Source of the DNA: Mediterraneibacter catenae
GTDB lineage: Bacteria > Bacillota > Clostridia > Lachnospirales > Lachnospiraceae
Assembly: GCF_008691045.1 (NCBI RefSeq)
Contig: NZ_VMSO01000004.1
Location: 103,859-167,858, forward strand
DNA length: 64,000 nt
Reading direction: 5' to 3'
The notes under the pieces are model-generated. The model had not been told where the DNA came from. It did not search any database and saw only the letters and a program-made list of their open reading frames with translations. Of this stretch, positions 34,019 to 43,031 are shown piece after piece (position 1 is the first letter of the stretch; the number at the start of each line of letters is the position of its first letter). A program made the translations under genes and the position numbers.

Positions 34019-34684
34019 ATGAACATATTTGATATCCTCGGACCAGTTATGGTAGGTCCGTCAAGCTCTCATACAGCGGGAGCAGTCAGAATAGGTTATA
34101 CTGCAAGGACACTGCTGGGAGAGCGCCCGGTCAATGCTGAGATCGGACTGAGCGGTTCATTTGCAGCGACAGGAAGCGGGCACGGAACGGACCGTGCGCT
34201 TATAGCAGGACTTCTTGGCATGAAACCGGATGATATGCGCATACCGGACAGTTTTGAACTGGCGGATCAGGAAGGTCTTGCTTTCAGCTTTGAAAATATA
34301 CGTCTCTCCGGTGCACATCCGAATACGGCGGTTCTCAGAGTGGAAGGAGAGACCGGAAGGACTACGAAAATCCAGGCATCATCGCTCGGAGGAGGCCGGA
34401 TTATGATAGACAAGCTCGATGATACCGACGTACATTGTACGGGGGCATGTCCGACACTGATCATACGAAATCAGGACAGCCCGGGCATGGTATCGGAAGT
34501 GACCGGTATCCTGTCAGAGGAAAATGTAAATATCGCGACACTCCAGCTCTATCGGGACAAAAGGGGCGGACTTGCAGTGATGGTCATAGAGACAGACCAG
34601 CCGGTTTCGCAGGAAACTGTCTCTGTGCTGGAGCAGATGCAGGGAATTGAACGTATCACGTATATCAGCGGGGAGGAAGTGTAA
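34019..34684 (+). CDS. sdaAB: L-serine dehydratase, iron-sulphur-dependent, beta subunit
   Basis: A 221-residue subunit starting MNIFDILGPVMVGPSSSHTAGA, the conserved family N-terminus; the longer ATG at 33980 adds 13 non-conserved residues and is less likely. The C-terminal ACT domain (SPGMVSEVTGILSEENVN) may bind serine as effector. With the alpha subunit it deaminates L-serine to pyruvate and ammonia using a [4Fe-4S] cluster. A TATAAT at 33922-33927 may be its -10 element. The stop overlaps the sdaAA start by 1 nt (TAATG). Confidence 0.93.
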   Translation: MNIFDILGPVMVGPSSSHTAGAVRIGYTARTLLGERPVNAEIGLSGSFAATGSGHGTDRALIAGLLGMKPDDMRIPDSFELADQEGLAFSFENIRLSGAHPNTAVLRVEGETGRTTKIQASSLGGGRIMIDKLDDTDVHCTGACPTLIIRNQDSPGMVSEVTGILSEENVNIATLQLYRDKRGGLAVMVIETDQPVSQETVSVLEQMQGIERITYISGEEV

Positions 34685-35556
34685 TGGCGTATTTATCTTT
34701 AGAGGAGATCGTACAGAGATGCGGCAATGAAGGAATTCCGTTCTGGAAAGCGGTACAGTACTCGGATATGGAAGACAGAGAAGCGACGGAACAGGAGTCT
34801 TTCCGTATGATGGAAAAGATGTGGCGTGCGATGAAGGAAGCGGGCGAGTCTTATGATAAAAATCAGAGATCCCGCAGCGGACTTGTGGGCGGCATGGGCG
34901 GCCAGATGCGGGAATATCTGGAGAAGGGAAATTCTCTGAGCGGAAGCTTTATATCTGAGGTGATAGCCCAGGCGCTGGAGATGGGAGAGGCCAATGCCTG
35001 TATGCACAGGATCGTTGCGGCGCCGACAGCGGGGGCGTGCGGCGTCCTCCCGGCGGTGCTTCTTCCTATATATAAGCGGCAGATGGCATCAGATACTGAA
35101 ATAACGGAAGCAATGTATACAGCCGCAGGTATCGGGCAGGTCATAGCATCCCGTGCATTTATCGCAGGTGCGGCGGGAGGATGTCAGGCAGAGATTGGCT
35201 CGGCTTCAGCTATGGCGGCGGGTGCTCTTGTATGTCTCAGAGGAGGCGGCCCGGAACAGATCACTCATGCGGCAGCCATGGCGCTTAAGAATCTGCTCGG
35301 TCTGGTATGCGATCCGGTAGCGGGCCTGGTTGAAGTGCCCTGTGTCAAGCGGAATGTTATCGGAGCAGTGAATGCTGTCTCGAGCGCGGATATGGCGCTT
35401 GCCGGTATTACGAGCAGAATCCCGCCGGATCAGGTGATTGACGCGATGAAAGAAGTCGGAGAGAGTATGCATATTTCTCTGAAAGAGACAGGAGAAGGCG
35501 GCGTGGCAAATACGCCGGAGGCGAGAAAGATAAAACTTAACATGAACTTACAATAA
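34684..35556 (+). CDS. sdaAA: L-serine dehydratase, iron-sulphur-dependent, alpha subunit
   Basis: A 290-residue catalytic subunit. Conserved features include SRSGLVGGMGGQ, VAAPTAGACGVLPA and DPVAGLVEVPCVKRN, with the cysteines that hold the [4Fe-4S] cluster present (in GACGV, LVCDPV and VPCVK). It is co-transcribed and translationally coupled with sdaAB. Length is normal. Confidence 0.95.
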   Translation: MAYLSLEEIVQRCGNEGIPFWKAVQYSDMEDREATEQESFRMMEKMWRAMKEAGESYDKNQRSRSGLVGGMGGQMREYLEKGNSLSGSFISEVIAQALEMGEANACMHRIVAAPTAGACGVLPAVLLPIYKRQMASDTEITEAMYTAAGIGQVIASRAFIAGAAGGCQAEIGSASAMAAGALVCLRGGGPEQITHAAAMALKNLLGLVCDPVAGLVEVPCVKRNVIGAVNAVSSADMALAGITSRIPPDQVIDAMKEVGESMHISLKETGEGGVANTPEARKIKLNMNLQ

Positions 35557-35651
35557 ATTAACAGTCTTCTGGTGAGCATTTTACATCTCTTTCATATAAT
35601 GTATCCCGGTAATTCGAAAGACAAAGAAGTGAAAGTAAAGGGAGAACAGGA

Positions 35652-36752
35652 ATGAAACGAAAGATAATAAGTGCGATACTGCTTGTCTGTATGACAGCAA
35701 CAATTGCTGCAGGGTGCGGTTCAGACGAGCCGGTTGAAACAGTGGATCTCAACAGCATGACTCTGGAAGAAATCGAAGCTCAGGCAAAGGAAGAGGGCGA
35801 GCTTGCATCTGCGGCAATGCCTGACACTTGGGCAAACTGGGGTGAGACATGGCAGGAGTACACAGATACGTATGGTATTGAGCATGTTGATACGGACATG
35901 TCATCTGCTGAAGAAATTTCTCTGTTTGAGACAGAGGGGACAGATGCCACAAAAGACATCGGAGATGTGGGACAGGCATTCGGACCGGTAGCGGAAGAGC
36001 AGGATGTAACGCTCCCGTATAAGACAAGCTACTGGGATTCTATTCCGGACTGGGCAAAAGATGACGACGGAGACTGGATCATCGGTTATTACGGGACAAT
36101 GTCAGTTATCGTCAACAACAAGATTGTAAAAGATACACCAACTTCTTTTGAAGACATTTTAAACGGCGACTATATGGTGGCAGTTGGAGACGTGCAGGCT
36201 GCAACACAGGCACAGTATGCAGTGCTTGCGGCAGCAATCGCTTATGGCGGAGATGAGAGCAACATCCAGCCGGGTCTTGATTATTTCAGACAGATTGCAG
36301 AGCAGGGAAGACTTGACCTTGGAGAATTTACTCAGGCACGTATTGAGAAAGGTGAAGTCGGAGTGGCATTCCTCTGGGATTTCAACGCCCTCGGTTACAG
36401 AGAGCAGTTCGTAGAGAACAATCCGGATGCTGACTTCAGTGTCTTTATCCCGTCCGAGGCTTCTATCCAGACAGGATATGCTACGATCATCAATAAGTAT
36501 TCAAAACATCCGTGTGCTGCTGCTCTTGCAAGAGAGTACATCTTAAGCGATGAAGGACAGATTAACCTTGCAAAAGGCTACGCAACACCGATCCGCGAAG
36601 ATGTGGAACTTCCGGAAGACGTGGCTTCTAAGCTCCTGGATGACAGCCAGTACGCAAATGCAAGAATGGTAGAAGATCAGGAAGCATGGGATGAAACTGC
36701 ACAGACAATCGGAACACTGTGGCAGGAAGAGGTTGTAGCTTACGCTCAATAA
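35652..36752 (+). CDS. ABC transporter substrate-binding lipoprotein
   Basis: A 366-residue extracellular solute-binding protein with a lipoprotein signal: basic MKRK, hydrophobic core and lipobox ending at Cys22 (IAAGC). The mature part resembles the iron/polyamine/aminoethylphosphonate cluster of binding proteins (VIVNNKIVKDTPTSFEDIL, GYATIINKYSKHP). It heads an operon of two permeases and an ATPase. RBS GGGAG is 7 nt before the ATG; TATAAT at 35595-35600 is a likely -10, but the -35 is weak. A hairpin in the downstream gap may stabilise its mRNA, giving more binding protein than permease. Confidence 0.88.
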   Translation: MKRKIISAILLVCMTATIAAGCGSDEPVETVDLNSMTLEEIEAQAKEEGELASAAMPDTWANWGETWQEYTDTYGIEHVDTDMSSAEEISLFETEGTDATKDIGDVGQAFGPVAEEQDVTLPYKTSYWDSIPDWAKDDDGDWIIGYYGTMSVIVNNKIVKDTPTSFEDILNGDYMVAVGDVQAATQAQYAVLAAAIAYGGDESNIQPGLDYFRQIAEQGRLDLGEFTQARIEKGEVGVAFLWDFNALGYREQFVENNPDADFSVFIPSEASIQTGYATIINKYSKHPCAAALAREYILSDEGQINLAKGYATPIREDVELPEDVASKLLDDSQYANARMVEDQEAWDETAQTIGTLWQEEVVAYAQ

Positions 36753-36771
36753 GAAAGAGTTGACGGATGAC

Positions 36772-36800
36772 CGGACTGCTGCACAGGATGCGGCAGTCCG
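36772..36800 (+). other. Intercistronic hairpin behind the binding-protein gene
   Basis: An 11-bp stem with one G-U (CGGACTGCTGC at 36772-36782 with 36790-36800) and a 7-nt loop, lacking a strong T tract. Such hairpins after binding-protein genes commonly protect the upstream message or attenuate downstream transcription; that role is inferred. Confidence 0.6.
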
Positions 36801-36824
36801 TTTCAATGTAAAGGTGAGGTTGAC

Positions 36825-37670
36825 ATGAAAACACAAAAGAAAACATACTTATTTGCGCTGGCGCCGTTTTTACTGCTCTGTCTTCTCTTTGAGATCATAC
36901 CGGTGATTTATACGGTTGTCAGAAGCTTCTTCCCGGAAGGGGGAGAGATCGGTTTTACTCTCGATAACTATATCAACATATTTACCGGAAAGCTGTATCA
37001 GCAGGCCATCATCAACAGTCTGCTCATCTCGGTCCTTTCCTCGGTCATCGGTCTGATCGTGGCATTTATCGGCGCGAAAGCCGTACACGAGGAAAAAGGA
37101 AAACTGAAACAGGTGTTTATGAGCATCCTGAACATGGTATCGAATTTCTCAGGCGTACCGCTGGCATTTGCGTATATCATTATGTTCGGAAATATCGGTG
37201 TCATGACAATGATCGGTGCAAACTACGGAATCGAATTTCTGGCGGAGTTCCCGCTGTACTCGGTATGGGGACTGCTCCTGATCTATGTATATTTCCAGAT
37301 ACCGCTGTCAACGCTGCTCCTGATTCCTGCATTTGATTCGATCAGGAAAGAGTGGAAAGAGGCGGTTGCGCTTCTGGGAGGCAGCCGGATGACATTCTGG
37401 AGAAAGGTCGGTATTCCTGTGCTGATGCCGAGTATCCTTGGTACATTTTCCGTTCTGTTTGCAAATGCACTGGCGGCATATGCATCTGCATATGCGCTGC
37501 TCATGAACAATGTATCTCTGCTCCCGATCCGTCTGTCGGAGCAGTTTGTCGGAGATATCATCCAGAGACCGGAGTTCGGAAGCGCGATTGCGGTTGTTAT
37601 GATGGTATTCATGGTACTTGCCATCTTTGTGCAGAATAAGATGACTCCGAAGAAAGGAGGAAGACGCTGA
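36825..37670 (+). CDS. ABC transporter permease, first subunit
   Basis: A 281-residue permease with about six membrane segments and a binding-protein-dependent transport signature (EWKEAVALLGGSRMTFWRKV, the EAA loop that contacts the ATPase). RBS AAGGTGAGG precedes the ATG. The stop overlaps the next permease start by 1 nt (TGATG), so they form a heterodimer. Similar permeases serve spermidine, thiamine, iron or aminoethylphosphonate; the substrate is not evident. Confidence 0.88.
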   Translation: MKTQKKTYLFALAPFLLLCLLFEIIPVIYTVVRSFFPEGGEIGFTLDNYINIFTGKLYQQAIINSLLISVLSSVIGLIVAFIGAKAVHEEKGKLKQVFMSILNMVSNFSGVPLAFAYIIMFGNIGVMTMIGANYGIEFLAEFPLYSVWGLLLIYVYFQIPLSTLLLIPAFDSIRKEWKEAVALLGGSRMTFWRKVGIPVLMPSILGTFSVLFANALAAYASAYALLMNNVSLLPIRLSEQFVGDIIQRPEFGSAIAVVMMVFMVLAIFVQNKMTPKKGGRR

Positions 37671-38476
37671 TGAACGCTGAAAAGAAAAAACGCAATGTAG
37701 GATCAAAGATTGCGATTGTCGTAATCATAGCATATCTGCTTCTTCCGCTTATCATGACGCTGATCTATTCCCTTTTCCAGGAGTGGATCGACGTAATGCC
37801 GACAGGTTTCACGCTGGGAGCCTATGCGGAGCTGTTTACGGATCCGCTGTTCTGGCAGTCAGTCGGACGTACGGTCATTATATCTATTGTTCCGATCGTG
37901 CTTTGTACGGTGTTTGTACTTCTGGCAATGTATGTAGTTGTTGTCTATCATCCGGAGTGGGATAAGATGATCCAGATCCTGTGTACGATTCCGTATGCGA
38001 TCCAGGGCGTTATCCTGCCGATCTGTGTGCTGTCGCTTTACAGCAGCGCGCCGGAACCATTCGGAGACAGAAAGTTCATGCTCGTAGCAACTTACATGGT
38101 CGTTATTCTTCCTTATGTATATCAGGGAATCAGGAATAACTTAAACGGTGTGGGAGCGCCGAGGCTCATCGAGGCGGCGCAGATGCTCGGAGCAAGCAAG
38201 TTCTACGCGTTCTTCCGCGTAGTTATTCCGAATATTATGGGTGGTGTCACGATCTCAGTTATGCTTGCCATGGCTATTGTGTTCGGTGATTTCGTTATCA
38301 TCAATACACTGGCAGGCGGACATTTTATGACAGCGCAGATGTACCTGTATGATGTAATGAAGAAATCCGGACAGAGGACCTGTGCAGTGATCGTTATACT
38401 TTTCCTCGTAACTCTGATCATTTCGGCTTGTGCATTTTTCCTGCAGTCGAGAGGCAAAGACAGAAAGGACAGATAA
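37670..38476 (+). CDS. ABC transporter permease, second subunit
   Basis: A 268-residue membrane subunit with six predicted segments and an EAA loop (LIEAAQMLGASKFYAFFRVV). It is coupled to the first permease and followed 4 nt later by the ATPase. Pairing, spacing and lengths match the spermidine/iron-type importer group. Confidence 0.88.
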   Translation: MNAEKKKRNVGSKIAIVVIIAYLLLPLIMTLIYSLFQEWIDVMPTGFTLGAYAELFTDPLFWQSVGRTVIISIVPIVLCTVFVLLAMYVVVVYHPEWDKMIQILCTIPYAIQGVILPICVLSLYSSAPEPFGDRKFMLVATYMVVILPYVYQGIRNNLNGVGAPRLIEAAQMLGASKFYAFFRVVIPNIMGGVTISVMLAMAIVFGDFVIINTLAGGHFMTAQMYLYDVMKKSGQRTCAVIVILFLVTLIISACAFFLQSRGKDRKDR

Positions 38477-38480
38477 GAAA

Positions 38481-39485
38481 ATGGCTTATATAGAATTTAA
38501 AAATATAGATAAATATTATGGAGATAACCATGTATTAAAAGGAATCAATCTGGAGATAAAAAAGGGCGATTTTGTTACGCTGCTCGGTCCCTCCGGATGC
38601 GGAAAGAGTACACTGCTCAGATGCCTTGCCGGACTTGAGCAGATTTCTGGCGGGCAGATTTTCCTGGACGGCGAAGACATTACATATAAGGATCCGAAGG
38701 ATCGCAATATCGGGATGGTATTCCAGCAGTACAGCCTTTTCCCGAATATGACAGTAGAAGAGAACCTTTCTTTCGGACTGAAACTGCAGAAGCTTGCTTC
38801 AGACGAGATTAACAGACGTGTGAGAGACGCCATTGATATGGTAGAACTCAAAGGCAAAGAAAAAGAATACCCGGGCAATCTTTCAGGAGGACAGCAGCAG
38901 AGAGTGGCTCTTGCCAGAGGAATAGTGATGCAGCCGAAAGTGCTCCTTCTCGACGAACCCCTGAGCGCGATCGACGCAAAGCTGAGAAAATCCCTGCAGG
39001 CAAGCATCCGCAGGATCCATAAGGATCTCGGACTGACATCTGTGTTCGTAACACATGACCAGGACGAGGCGATGGTAATGTCTGATGTGATCCATCTGTT
39101 CCATGACGGTGTTATTGAGCAGTCAGGAAGTCCGGTGGAAGTCTATACGAAACCGGAGACAAGCTTTGCGGCAGGATTTATCGGAAACTATAATATCCTG
39201 GATTCAAATGCCATGGAAGCTATCACAGGAAAGAAGTGGAACAGCGGTCAGTTCGCGATCCGTCCGGAGACTTTCCTGTTGTCCAAGGATGCAATCACAA
39301 CAGAAGATTACCGCATGAATGGAACGATCATTGACTATGTGCCTAGAGGAAATGTTCTCAGATACCATATCGACATCAACGGTGTGGAAGTATACGCTGA
39401 TGTGTTGTTCAGGAGCATGTCGATGTATAATGTAGGAGAAAAAATTAATGTAGGAGTAGCCGATCACAACTGCGTACGTCTGTAA
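38481..39485 (+). CDS. ABC transporter ATPase with C-terminal TOBE-like regulatory domain
   Basis: A 334-residue ATPase. Walker A GPSGCGKST, Q-loop FQQYSLFP, signature LSGGQQQR, Walker B LLLDEPLS and H-loop VTHDQDEA are all canonical. The extra 100 C-terminal residues (FAIRPETFLL, IDYVPRGN) look like the TOBE/OB domain seen in PotA-, FbpC- and maltose-type ATPases. I place the start at ATG 38481 (MAYIEFKN) with AAAGGA 11 nt upstream, since an earlier start overlaps the permease. It ends 4 nt before a hairpin repeat element. Confidence 0.92.
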   Translation: MAYIEFKNIDKYYGDNHVLKGINLEIKKGDFVTLLGPSGCGKSTLLRCLAGLEQISGGQIFLDGEDITYKDPKDRNIGMVFQQYSLFPNMTVEENLSFGLKLQKLASDEINRRVRDAIDMVELKGKEKEYPGNLSGGQQQRVALARGIVMQPKVLLLDEPLSAIDAKLRKSLQASIRRIHKDLGLTSVFVTHDQDEAMVMSDVIHLFHDGVIEQSGSPVEVYTKPETSFAAGFIGNYNILDSNAMEAITGKKWNSGQFAIRPETFLLSKDAITTEDYRMNGTIIDYVPRGNVLRYHIDINGVEVYADVLFRSMSMYNVGEKINVGVADHNCVRL

Positions 39486-39489
39486 AATA

Positions 39490-39576
39490 GATTGGGGACA
39501 GGGCAAAACCTGATTGGGGACACACTGAAACTTGATTGGGGACGTAGTAAAACCGGGTTTTACTACGTCCCCAATC
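39490..39576. repeat. GATTGGGGAC repeat array ending in a perfect hairpin (copy 1)
   Basis: GATTGGGGAC recurs at 39490, 39512 and 39534, exactly 22 bp apart. The last unit begins a 20-bp perfect stem (39534-39553 with 39557-39576, loop CGG). A related element lies at 46737-46793. No T tract follows, so it is not a plain terminator. It sits between the ABC ATPase gene and the PHP hydrolase gene. Confidence 0.85.
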
Positions 39577-39593
39577 AGTAAGGAGGAGAAAAT

Positions 39594-40592
39594 TTGGAAA
39601 AGATTACAATCCGGGGATTCTCGGAAAAAGGAAACTGGTACAAGGGAAATCTTCACAGTCATACGGTTAATTCTGACGGGATGCTCACTCCGGAGCAGTC
39701 CGTAAAGCTTTTTAAAGAGCACGGATTTCATTTTCTGTGTTTTTCAGAGCATGATAAATATACGGATTACAGAGCGCAATTTGATTGTGAGGACTTTATT
39801 ATCCTCCCGGGGCTCGAGGCTTCGGCCGTTCTCTATTATGACGACGGTTCCGGCAGGAGAAAGAAAGTGCATCATATCCACGGCATCCTCGGTACAGAGG
39901 AGATGCAGAAGAATGCAGCGCTTCCGCTGTATCAGCACAACGATATTCATCCCGTGCATAAATATTACGGGGAGTGGGATGGTGCGGCTGCCGCACAGAA
40001 ACTTGCTGATGAGATGATACAGCATGGAATGATCGCAACATACAATCATCCGATCTGGTCCCGGGTACGGGAGTCGGAGTTTATCAATACTGAAGGAATC
40101 TGGGCCCTTGAGATTTTTAATTACAACACAGTGAATGAGAGCTATACCGGATATGATGAGACTTATTTTGACGTGATGCTCAGGGAAGGAAAGAAAATCT
40201 TTGCCTTTGCCTCGGATGACAATCATAACGAGGGGCTTTTCGACGATGCGTGTGGAGGGTATATCGTTGTTAAAGCAGATAAACTGACCCATGAAGACAT
40301 CGTACAGAACATGCTGGCTGGAAATTATTATTCATCGTCGGGACCGGAGATATATGACTGGGGAATCAGGGACGGTGTGGCGTATGTGGACTGCAGCCCG
40401 GTTTACAGAATAGATTTTATCGCAGGAAATGACGTGAATGACGGTATTACCAGAATGTGCCGTTCGTATGACGAGACTATTGCATATGGCGAATATGAAC
40501 TGAAAGGTCATGAGACTTATGTCCGCGTAAGATGCACGGATAAATATGGAAGGACTGCGTGGAGTAATCCGGTCTGGACGGGGAAGATATAA
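39594..40592 (+). CDS. PHP-domain metallohydrolase, CehA/McbA-like
   Basis: A 332-residue PHP-fold phosphoesterase/hydrolase. Metal ligands appear as HSHT (His21, His23), SEHD and YNHP, and in DDNHN. CehA/McbA relatives cleave carbamates or act as phosphoesterases, but annotation by family says little of the true substrate. The start is TTG 39594 with GGAGG at about 7 nt; no ATG is close. Its place behind the ABC importer suggests it processes the imported compound, possibly a phosphate or phosphonate ester. Confidence 0.82.
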   Translation: MEKITIRGFSEKGNWYKGNLHSHTVNSDGMLTPEQSVKLFKEHGFHFLCFSEHDKYTDYRAQFDCEDFIILPGLEASAVLYYDDGSGRRKKVHHIHGILGTEEMQKNAALPLYQHNDIHPVHKYYGEWDGAAAAQKLADEMIQHGMIATYNHPIWSRVRESEFINTEGIWALEIFNYNTVNESYTGYDETYFDVMLREGKKIFAFASDDNHNEGLFDDACGGYIVVKADKLTHEDIVQNMLAGNYYSSSGPEIYDWGIRDGVAYVDCSPVYRIDFIAGNDVNDGITRMCRSYDETIAYGEYELKGHETYVRVRCTDKYGRTAWSNPVWTGKI

Positions 40593-40653
40593 TTTTTCAC
40601 TTGTTTCTTGGGAAAAGGTGTAATAAAATAGCATCACAGGAGAGGTGTTGACT

Positions 40654-41196
40654 ATGAGAGAAGACATGAAAGCAGTGATTGCAGATACCTTTACTGAGAT
40701 GTTGGACAAGGAAGATATAGACAAGATCACAGTGACAAAACTGATCGGGGAATGTCACATTTCCCGTCAGACATTTTACTATCATTTTAAAGACATTATG
40801 GACGTTCTCGACTGGGCATTCAGACGCGCAACGGAAGAGCTTGTAAAGAGGAGCCTGGAAGCAGAAGATAATATTGTGGCGCTGAAAGAGTTCGCTTCTT
40901 TCATCAGGCAGAACAGGACAAAGCTGGAGAGGCTGCTCTATTCGCGGCGGTGGGTAGAGATCGAGAACATGCTGACAGAATCTGCCGCTGCATATCTGGC
41001 AGAGATAGCGCGAAATAAAGCGCCTGATATAAGTCTCACCTATGATGATATGGAAATAATGCTGAAATTCTACGCCTGTGGTATGGTCGGAGTCCTTATG
41101 CATTATATGGGGAAACCACATCTGGACGAAGAAAAGCTGATCATACAGATGGAGAAGATCATTACGGGAAAGATGTTCCCGGGAAAAAATAATTGA
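40654..41196 (+). CDS. TetR/AcrR-family transcriptional regulator
   Basis: A 180-residue regulator with an N-terminal helix-turn-helix (ITVTKLIGECHISRQTFYYHFKD) and a helical ligand domain, including the C-terminal TetR_C-type segment common in Firmicutes DhaS-like regulators. The ATG at 40654 has AGGAGAGG 8 nt upstream. It follows the ABC-PHP genes and may control them; no operator was identified. Confidence 0.87.
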   Translation: MREDMKAVIADTFTEMLDKEDIDKITVTKLIGECHISRQTFYYHFKDIMDVLDWAFRRATEELVKRSLEAEDNIVALKEFASFIRQNRTKLERLLYSRRWVEIENMLTESAAAYLAEIARNKAPDISLTYDDMEIMLKFYACGMVGVLMHYMGKPHLDEEKLIIQMEKIITGKMFPGKNN

Positions 41197-41202
41197 ATAT
41201 CG

Positions 41203-41244
41203 AATCAGACAGGAGCGGGTATTTCAATCCGCTCCTGTCTGATT
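41203..41244. terminator. Bidirectional terminator between convergent genes
   Basis: Perfect 16-bp stem (AATCAGACAGGAGCGG at 41203-41218 with 41229-41244) around a 10-nt loop, between the TetR gene and the minus-strand glycosyltransferase. Confidence 0.85.
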
Positions 41245-42137
41245 TATACGTACCCTTTATTTATCTTTCCGGTCAGATGTTCATAATGCTTGTATAATAT
41301 CCCGAATCTGTGGATATATCCTTTCTGCCACGGCTTTGCCTTCCCGCAGAAGTGCAGGATCGCAGTGTTGGACATGACCCAGTCCATATCACACTCTCCC
41401 ATGCTCCTCAACAGATAATTGTTGTAATTTCGGGCATCATAATTCCATAATGAATCATCAATCTCCAGAGTGCGTTTCCCATACATGGCGTTTAATATAT
41501 CCTGATCAGGAAGGAGAAGTTCTTTTGCATGTTCCCTGGTATAATCAAATATTTCATCTGCAATGATCTCCTGCCGGCCCAGGGCGAGATCCATCAACAG
41601 AACTCCTGAATTAAAATATGGATGATCTGTTCTGAGGCGGATCTGGTTGATATTATTCGCCAGTTCTGTCTTGCCAGTGTGGGCGGCTGCAGCGAAGAGA
41701 TTCCCTTTCATGTCTGTCTCCCAGAGCGGACGCAGAGGATTGATGACGAGGATATCCGGGTCGAGATACAGGATGCGGTGCAGATCCCCGGGCAGGAAAA
41801 ACGGCGCCAGAAGCCGGTAATACATCTCCCTTGGATACTGGCGGCTCACCGGGGCTCCGGCAAAAGCAGAGCCGTCGATCAGTACAGGATGGAAGCCGTA
41901 CCCGAAGTGTCTGCACTGGCGAGCGACAGGATCTAAAGTCCCCATTGGGATACCGCTGTGCATCAGCCAGATATCCATCTCTTCATCGGGCTGATTGATG
42001 CGGATGGATGTGAGCAGTACCTGCAGACGGGGCAGATAATTCTCATTCATGGTCGTGAGGATCTGGATACGGTCCGGTGTGCTGTTATGACGGTTTATAT
42101 CCTCCGCCGCGGGGGCGGAGCTGTTTGTCTGGTTCAT
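41244..42137 (-). CDS. glycosyltransferase family 8 protein
   Basis: A 297-residue enzyme with the GT8 pattern: ILTTMNENYLPRLQVLLTSI at the N-terminus, the metal-binding DxD in LYLDPDILV, PYFNSGVLLMDL, and ILHFCGKAKPW near the end. GT8 enzymes retain configuration and transfer glucose or galactose from UDP-sugars, commonly onto surface polysaccharide or lipopolysaccharide. The first 20 residues are non-conserved and polar. AAGGAG precedes the ATG. No other glycan genes are adjacent, so the acceptor cannot be guessed. Confidence 0.9.
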   Translation of the reverse strand: MNQTNSSAPAAEDINRHNSTPDRIQILTTMNENYLPRLQVLLTSIRINQPDEEMDIWLMHSGIPMGTLDPVARQCRHFGYGFHPVLIDGSAFAGAPVSRQYPREMYYRLLAPFFLPGDLHRILYLDPDILVINPLRPLWETDMKGNLFAAAAHTGKTELANNINQIRLRTDHPYFNSGVLLMDLALGRQEIIADEIFDYTREHAKELLLPDQDILNAMYGKRTLEIDDSLWNYDARNYNNYLLRSMGECDMDWVMSNTAILHFCGKAKPWQKGYIHRFGILYKHYEHLTGKINKGYV

Positions 42138-42170
42138 AAAAGGGGTTCTCCTTTGGTTATATTTTATTTT

Positions 42171-42761
42171 TTACATACTGATCTTATGCATACCTGCAGC
42201 TTCGATCAGGAGGGCCGCACCCATGATGATCAGGTATGCAGCGAGGATATAGTTCAGAGCAAACGCCGAGACAAATGGAAGCAGCAGGAATACCACTGCG
42301 AGGACAATATTGAGGACACCGCTGAAAGTCAGGCTGCCCGTATGGGGGATGCGGAAGTATCTGAGCCGTGAGGCGAGAGAAAGCTTTTCCACCCCGCCGA
42401 AGATCAACATAAAGGACAGCATGAAAGTAATCACCTGTACCGTCAGCGTGACCGGCATGAAGAACAGCATAATGCCGATCAGTACATTTAGTATTCCGGA
42501 CAGGAGCAGTATATAATCCCGGAAATAATAAGTCATGGAAGCAAACGCGATAAAGTGCCCTATGCCGATCGCGATCACTGCGGCTGCCGCTAAATACTGT
42601 ATTACTGAAAATATTCTGATCGGAAATACTGCGGTCAGGATTCCGGCGATGAGAAGGATGGCTGCTATGATAAAATAAGCGGTGCGTATTTTCTTCCTTC
42701 TGTCGTTCCATCTGTCTATGAGTTCCTGTACATAGTCAAAATCTGAATCAAACCATCTCAT
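42171..42761 (-). CDS. DUF308 (HdeD-like) membrane protein
   Basis: A 196-residue protein with a short soluble N-terminus and about six membrane helices, with the repeating small-hydrophobic GI.ni.lg pattern of DUF308/HdeD (ILNVLIGIMLFFMP, GVLNIVLAVVFLLLP). HdeD has been linked to acid resistance in E. coli, but function here is unknown. GGAG lies upstream of the ATG. It is transcribed with the GT8 gene, 33 nt apart. Confidence 0.85.
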   Translation of the reverse strand: MRWFDSDFDYVQELIDRWNDRRKKIRTAYFIIAAILLIAGILTAVFPIRIFSVIQYLAAAAVIAIGIGHFIAFASMTYYFRDYILLLSGILNVLIGIMLFFMPVTLTVQVITFMLSFMLIFGGVEKLSLASRLRYFRIPHTGSLTFSGVLNIVLAVVFLLLPFVSAFALNYILAAYLIIMGAALLIEAAGMHKISM

Positions 42762-43031
42762 AAGTCATATCTCCTTTCTGTGTCATCGTCTGTAACTTCA
42801 ATATAGCCGGCGGACTGCCTGAGCGCTACTTATAATTTTTGTTTCCTGTCTTTACAAAATTGGAGAACTGTCAATTTTTCTTACAAAATTACAGATTTGT
42901 AAATACAGATTTCAAAAATTGAGAGTCGCATTCAATCTCCGGATTTGCTATATAAAAGATATGGCGGCAGTGTGAAATGAGCAATACTGGCGCCAGGGGT
43001 TGCGAAATACCGGAAAGGAGGATGCCTTTGT
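42762..43031. other. AT-rich intergenic region with repeated TTACAAAATT
   Basis: This divergent gap contains TTACAAAATT twice within the stretch near 42850-42890, and the inverted pair TTACAAA...TTTGTAA. It is likely to hold the promoters for the flanking DUF308 and 158-residue genes, but I see no convincing full promoter. Confidence 0.4.

Noticed and set aside
39490..39543. Regularly spaced GATTGGGGAC as a CRISPR array
   Set aside because: The intervals are only 12 bp and similar to each other, and no Cas genes are near; they are a short repeat family.
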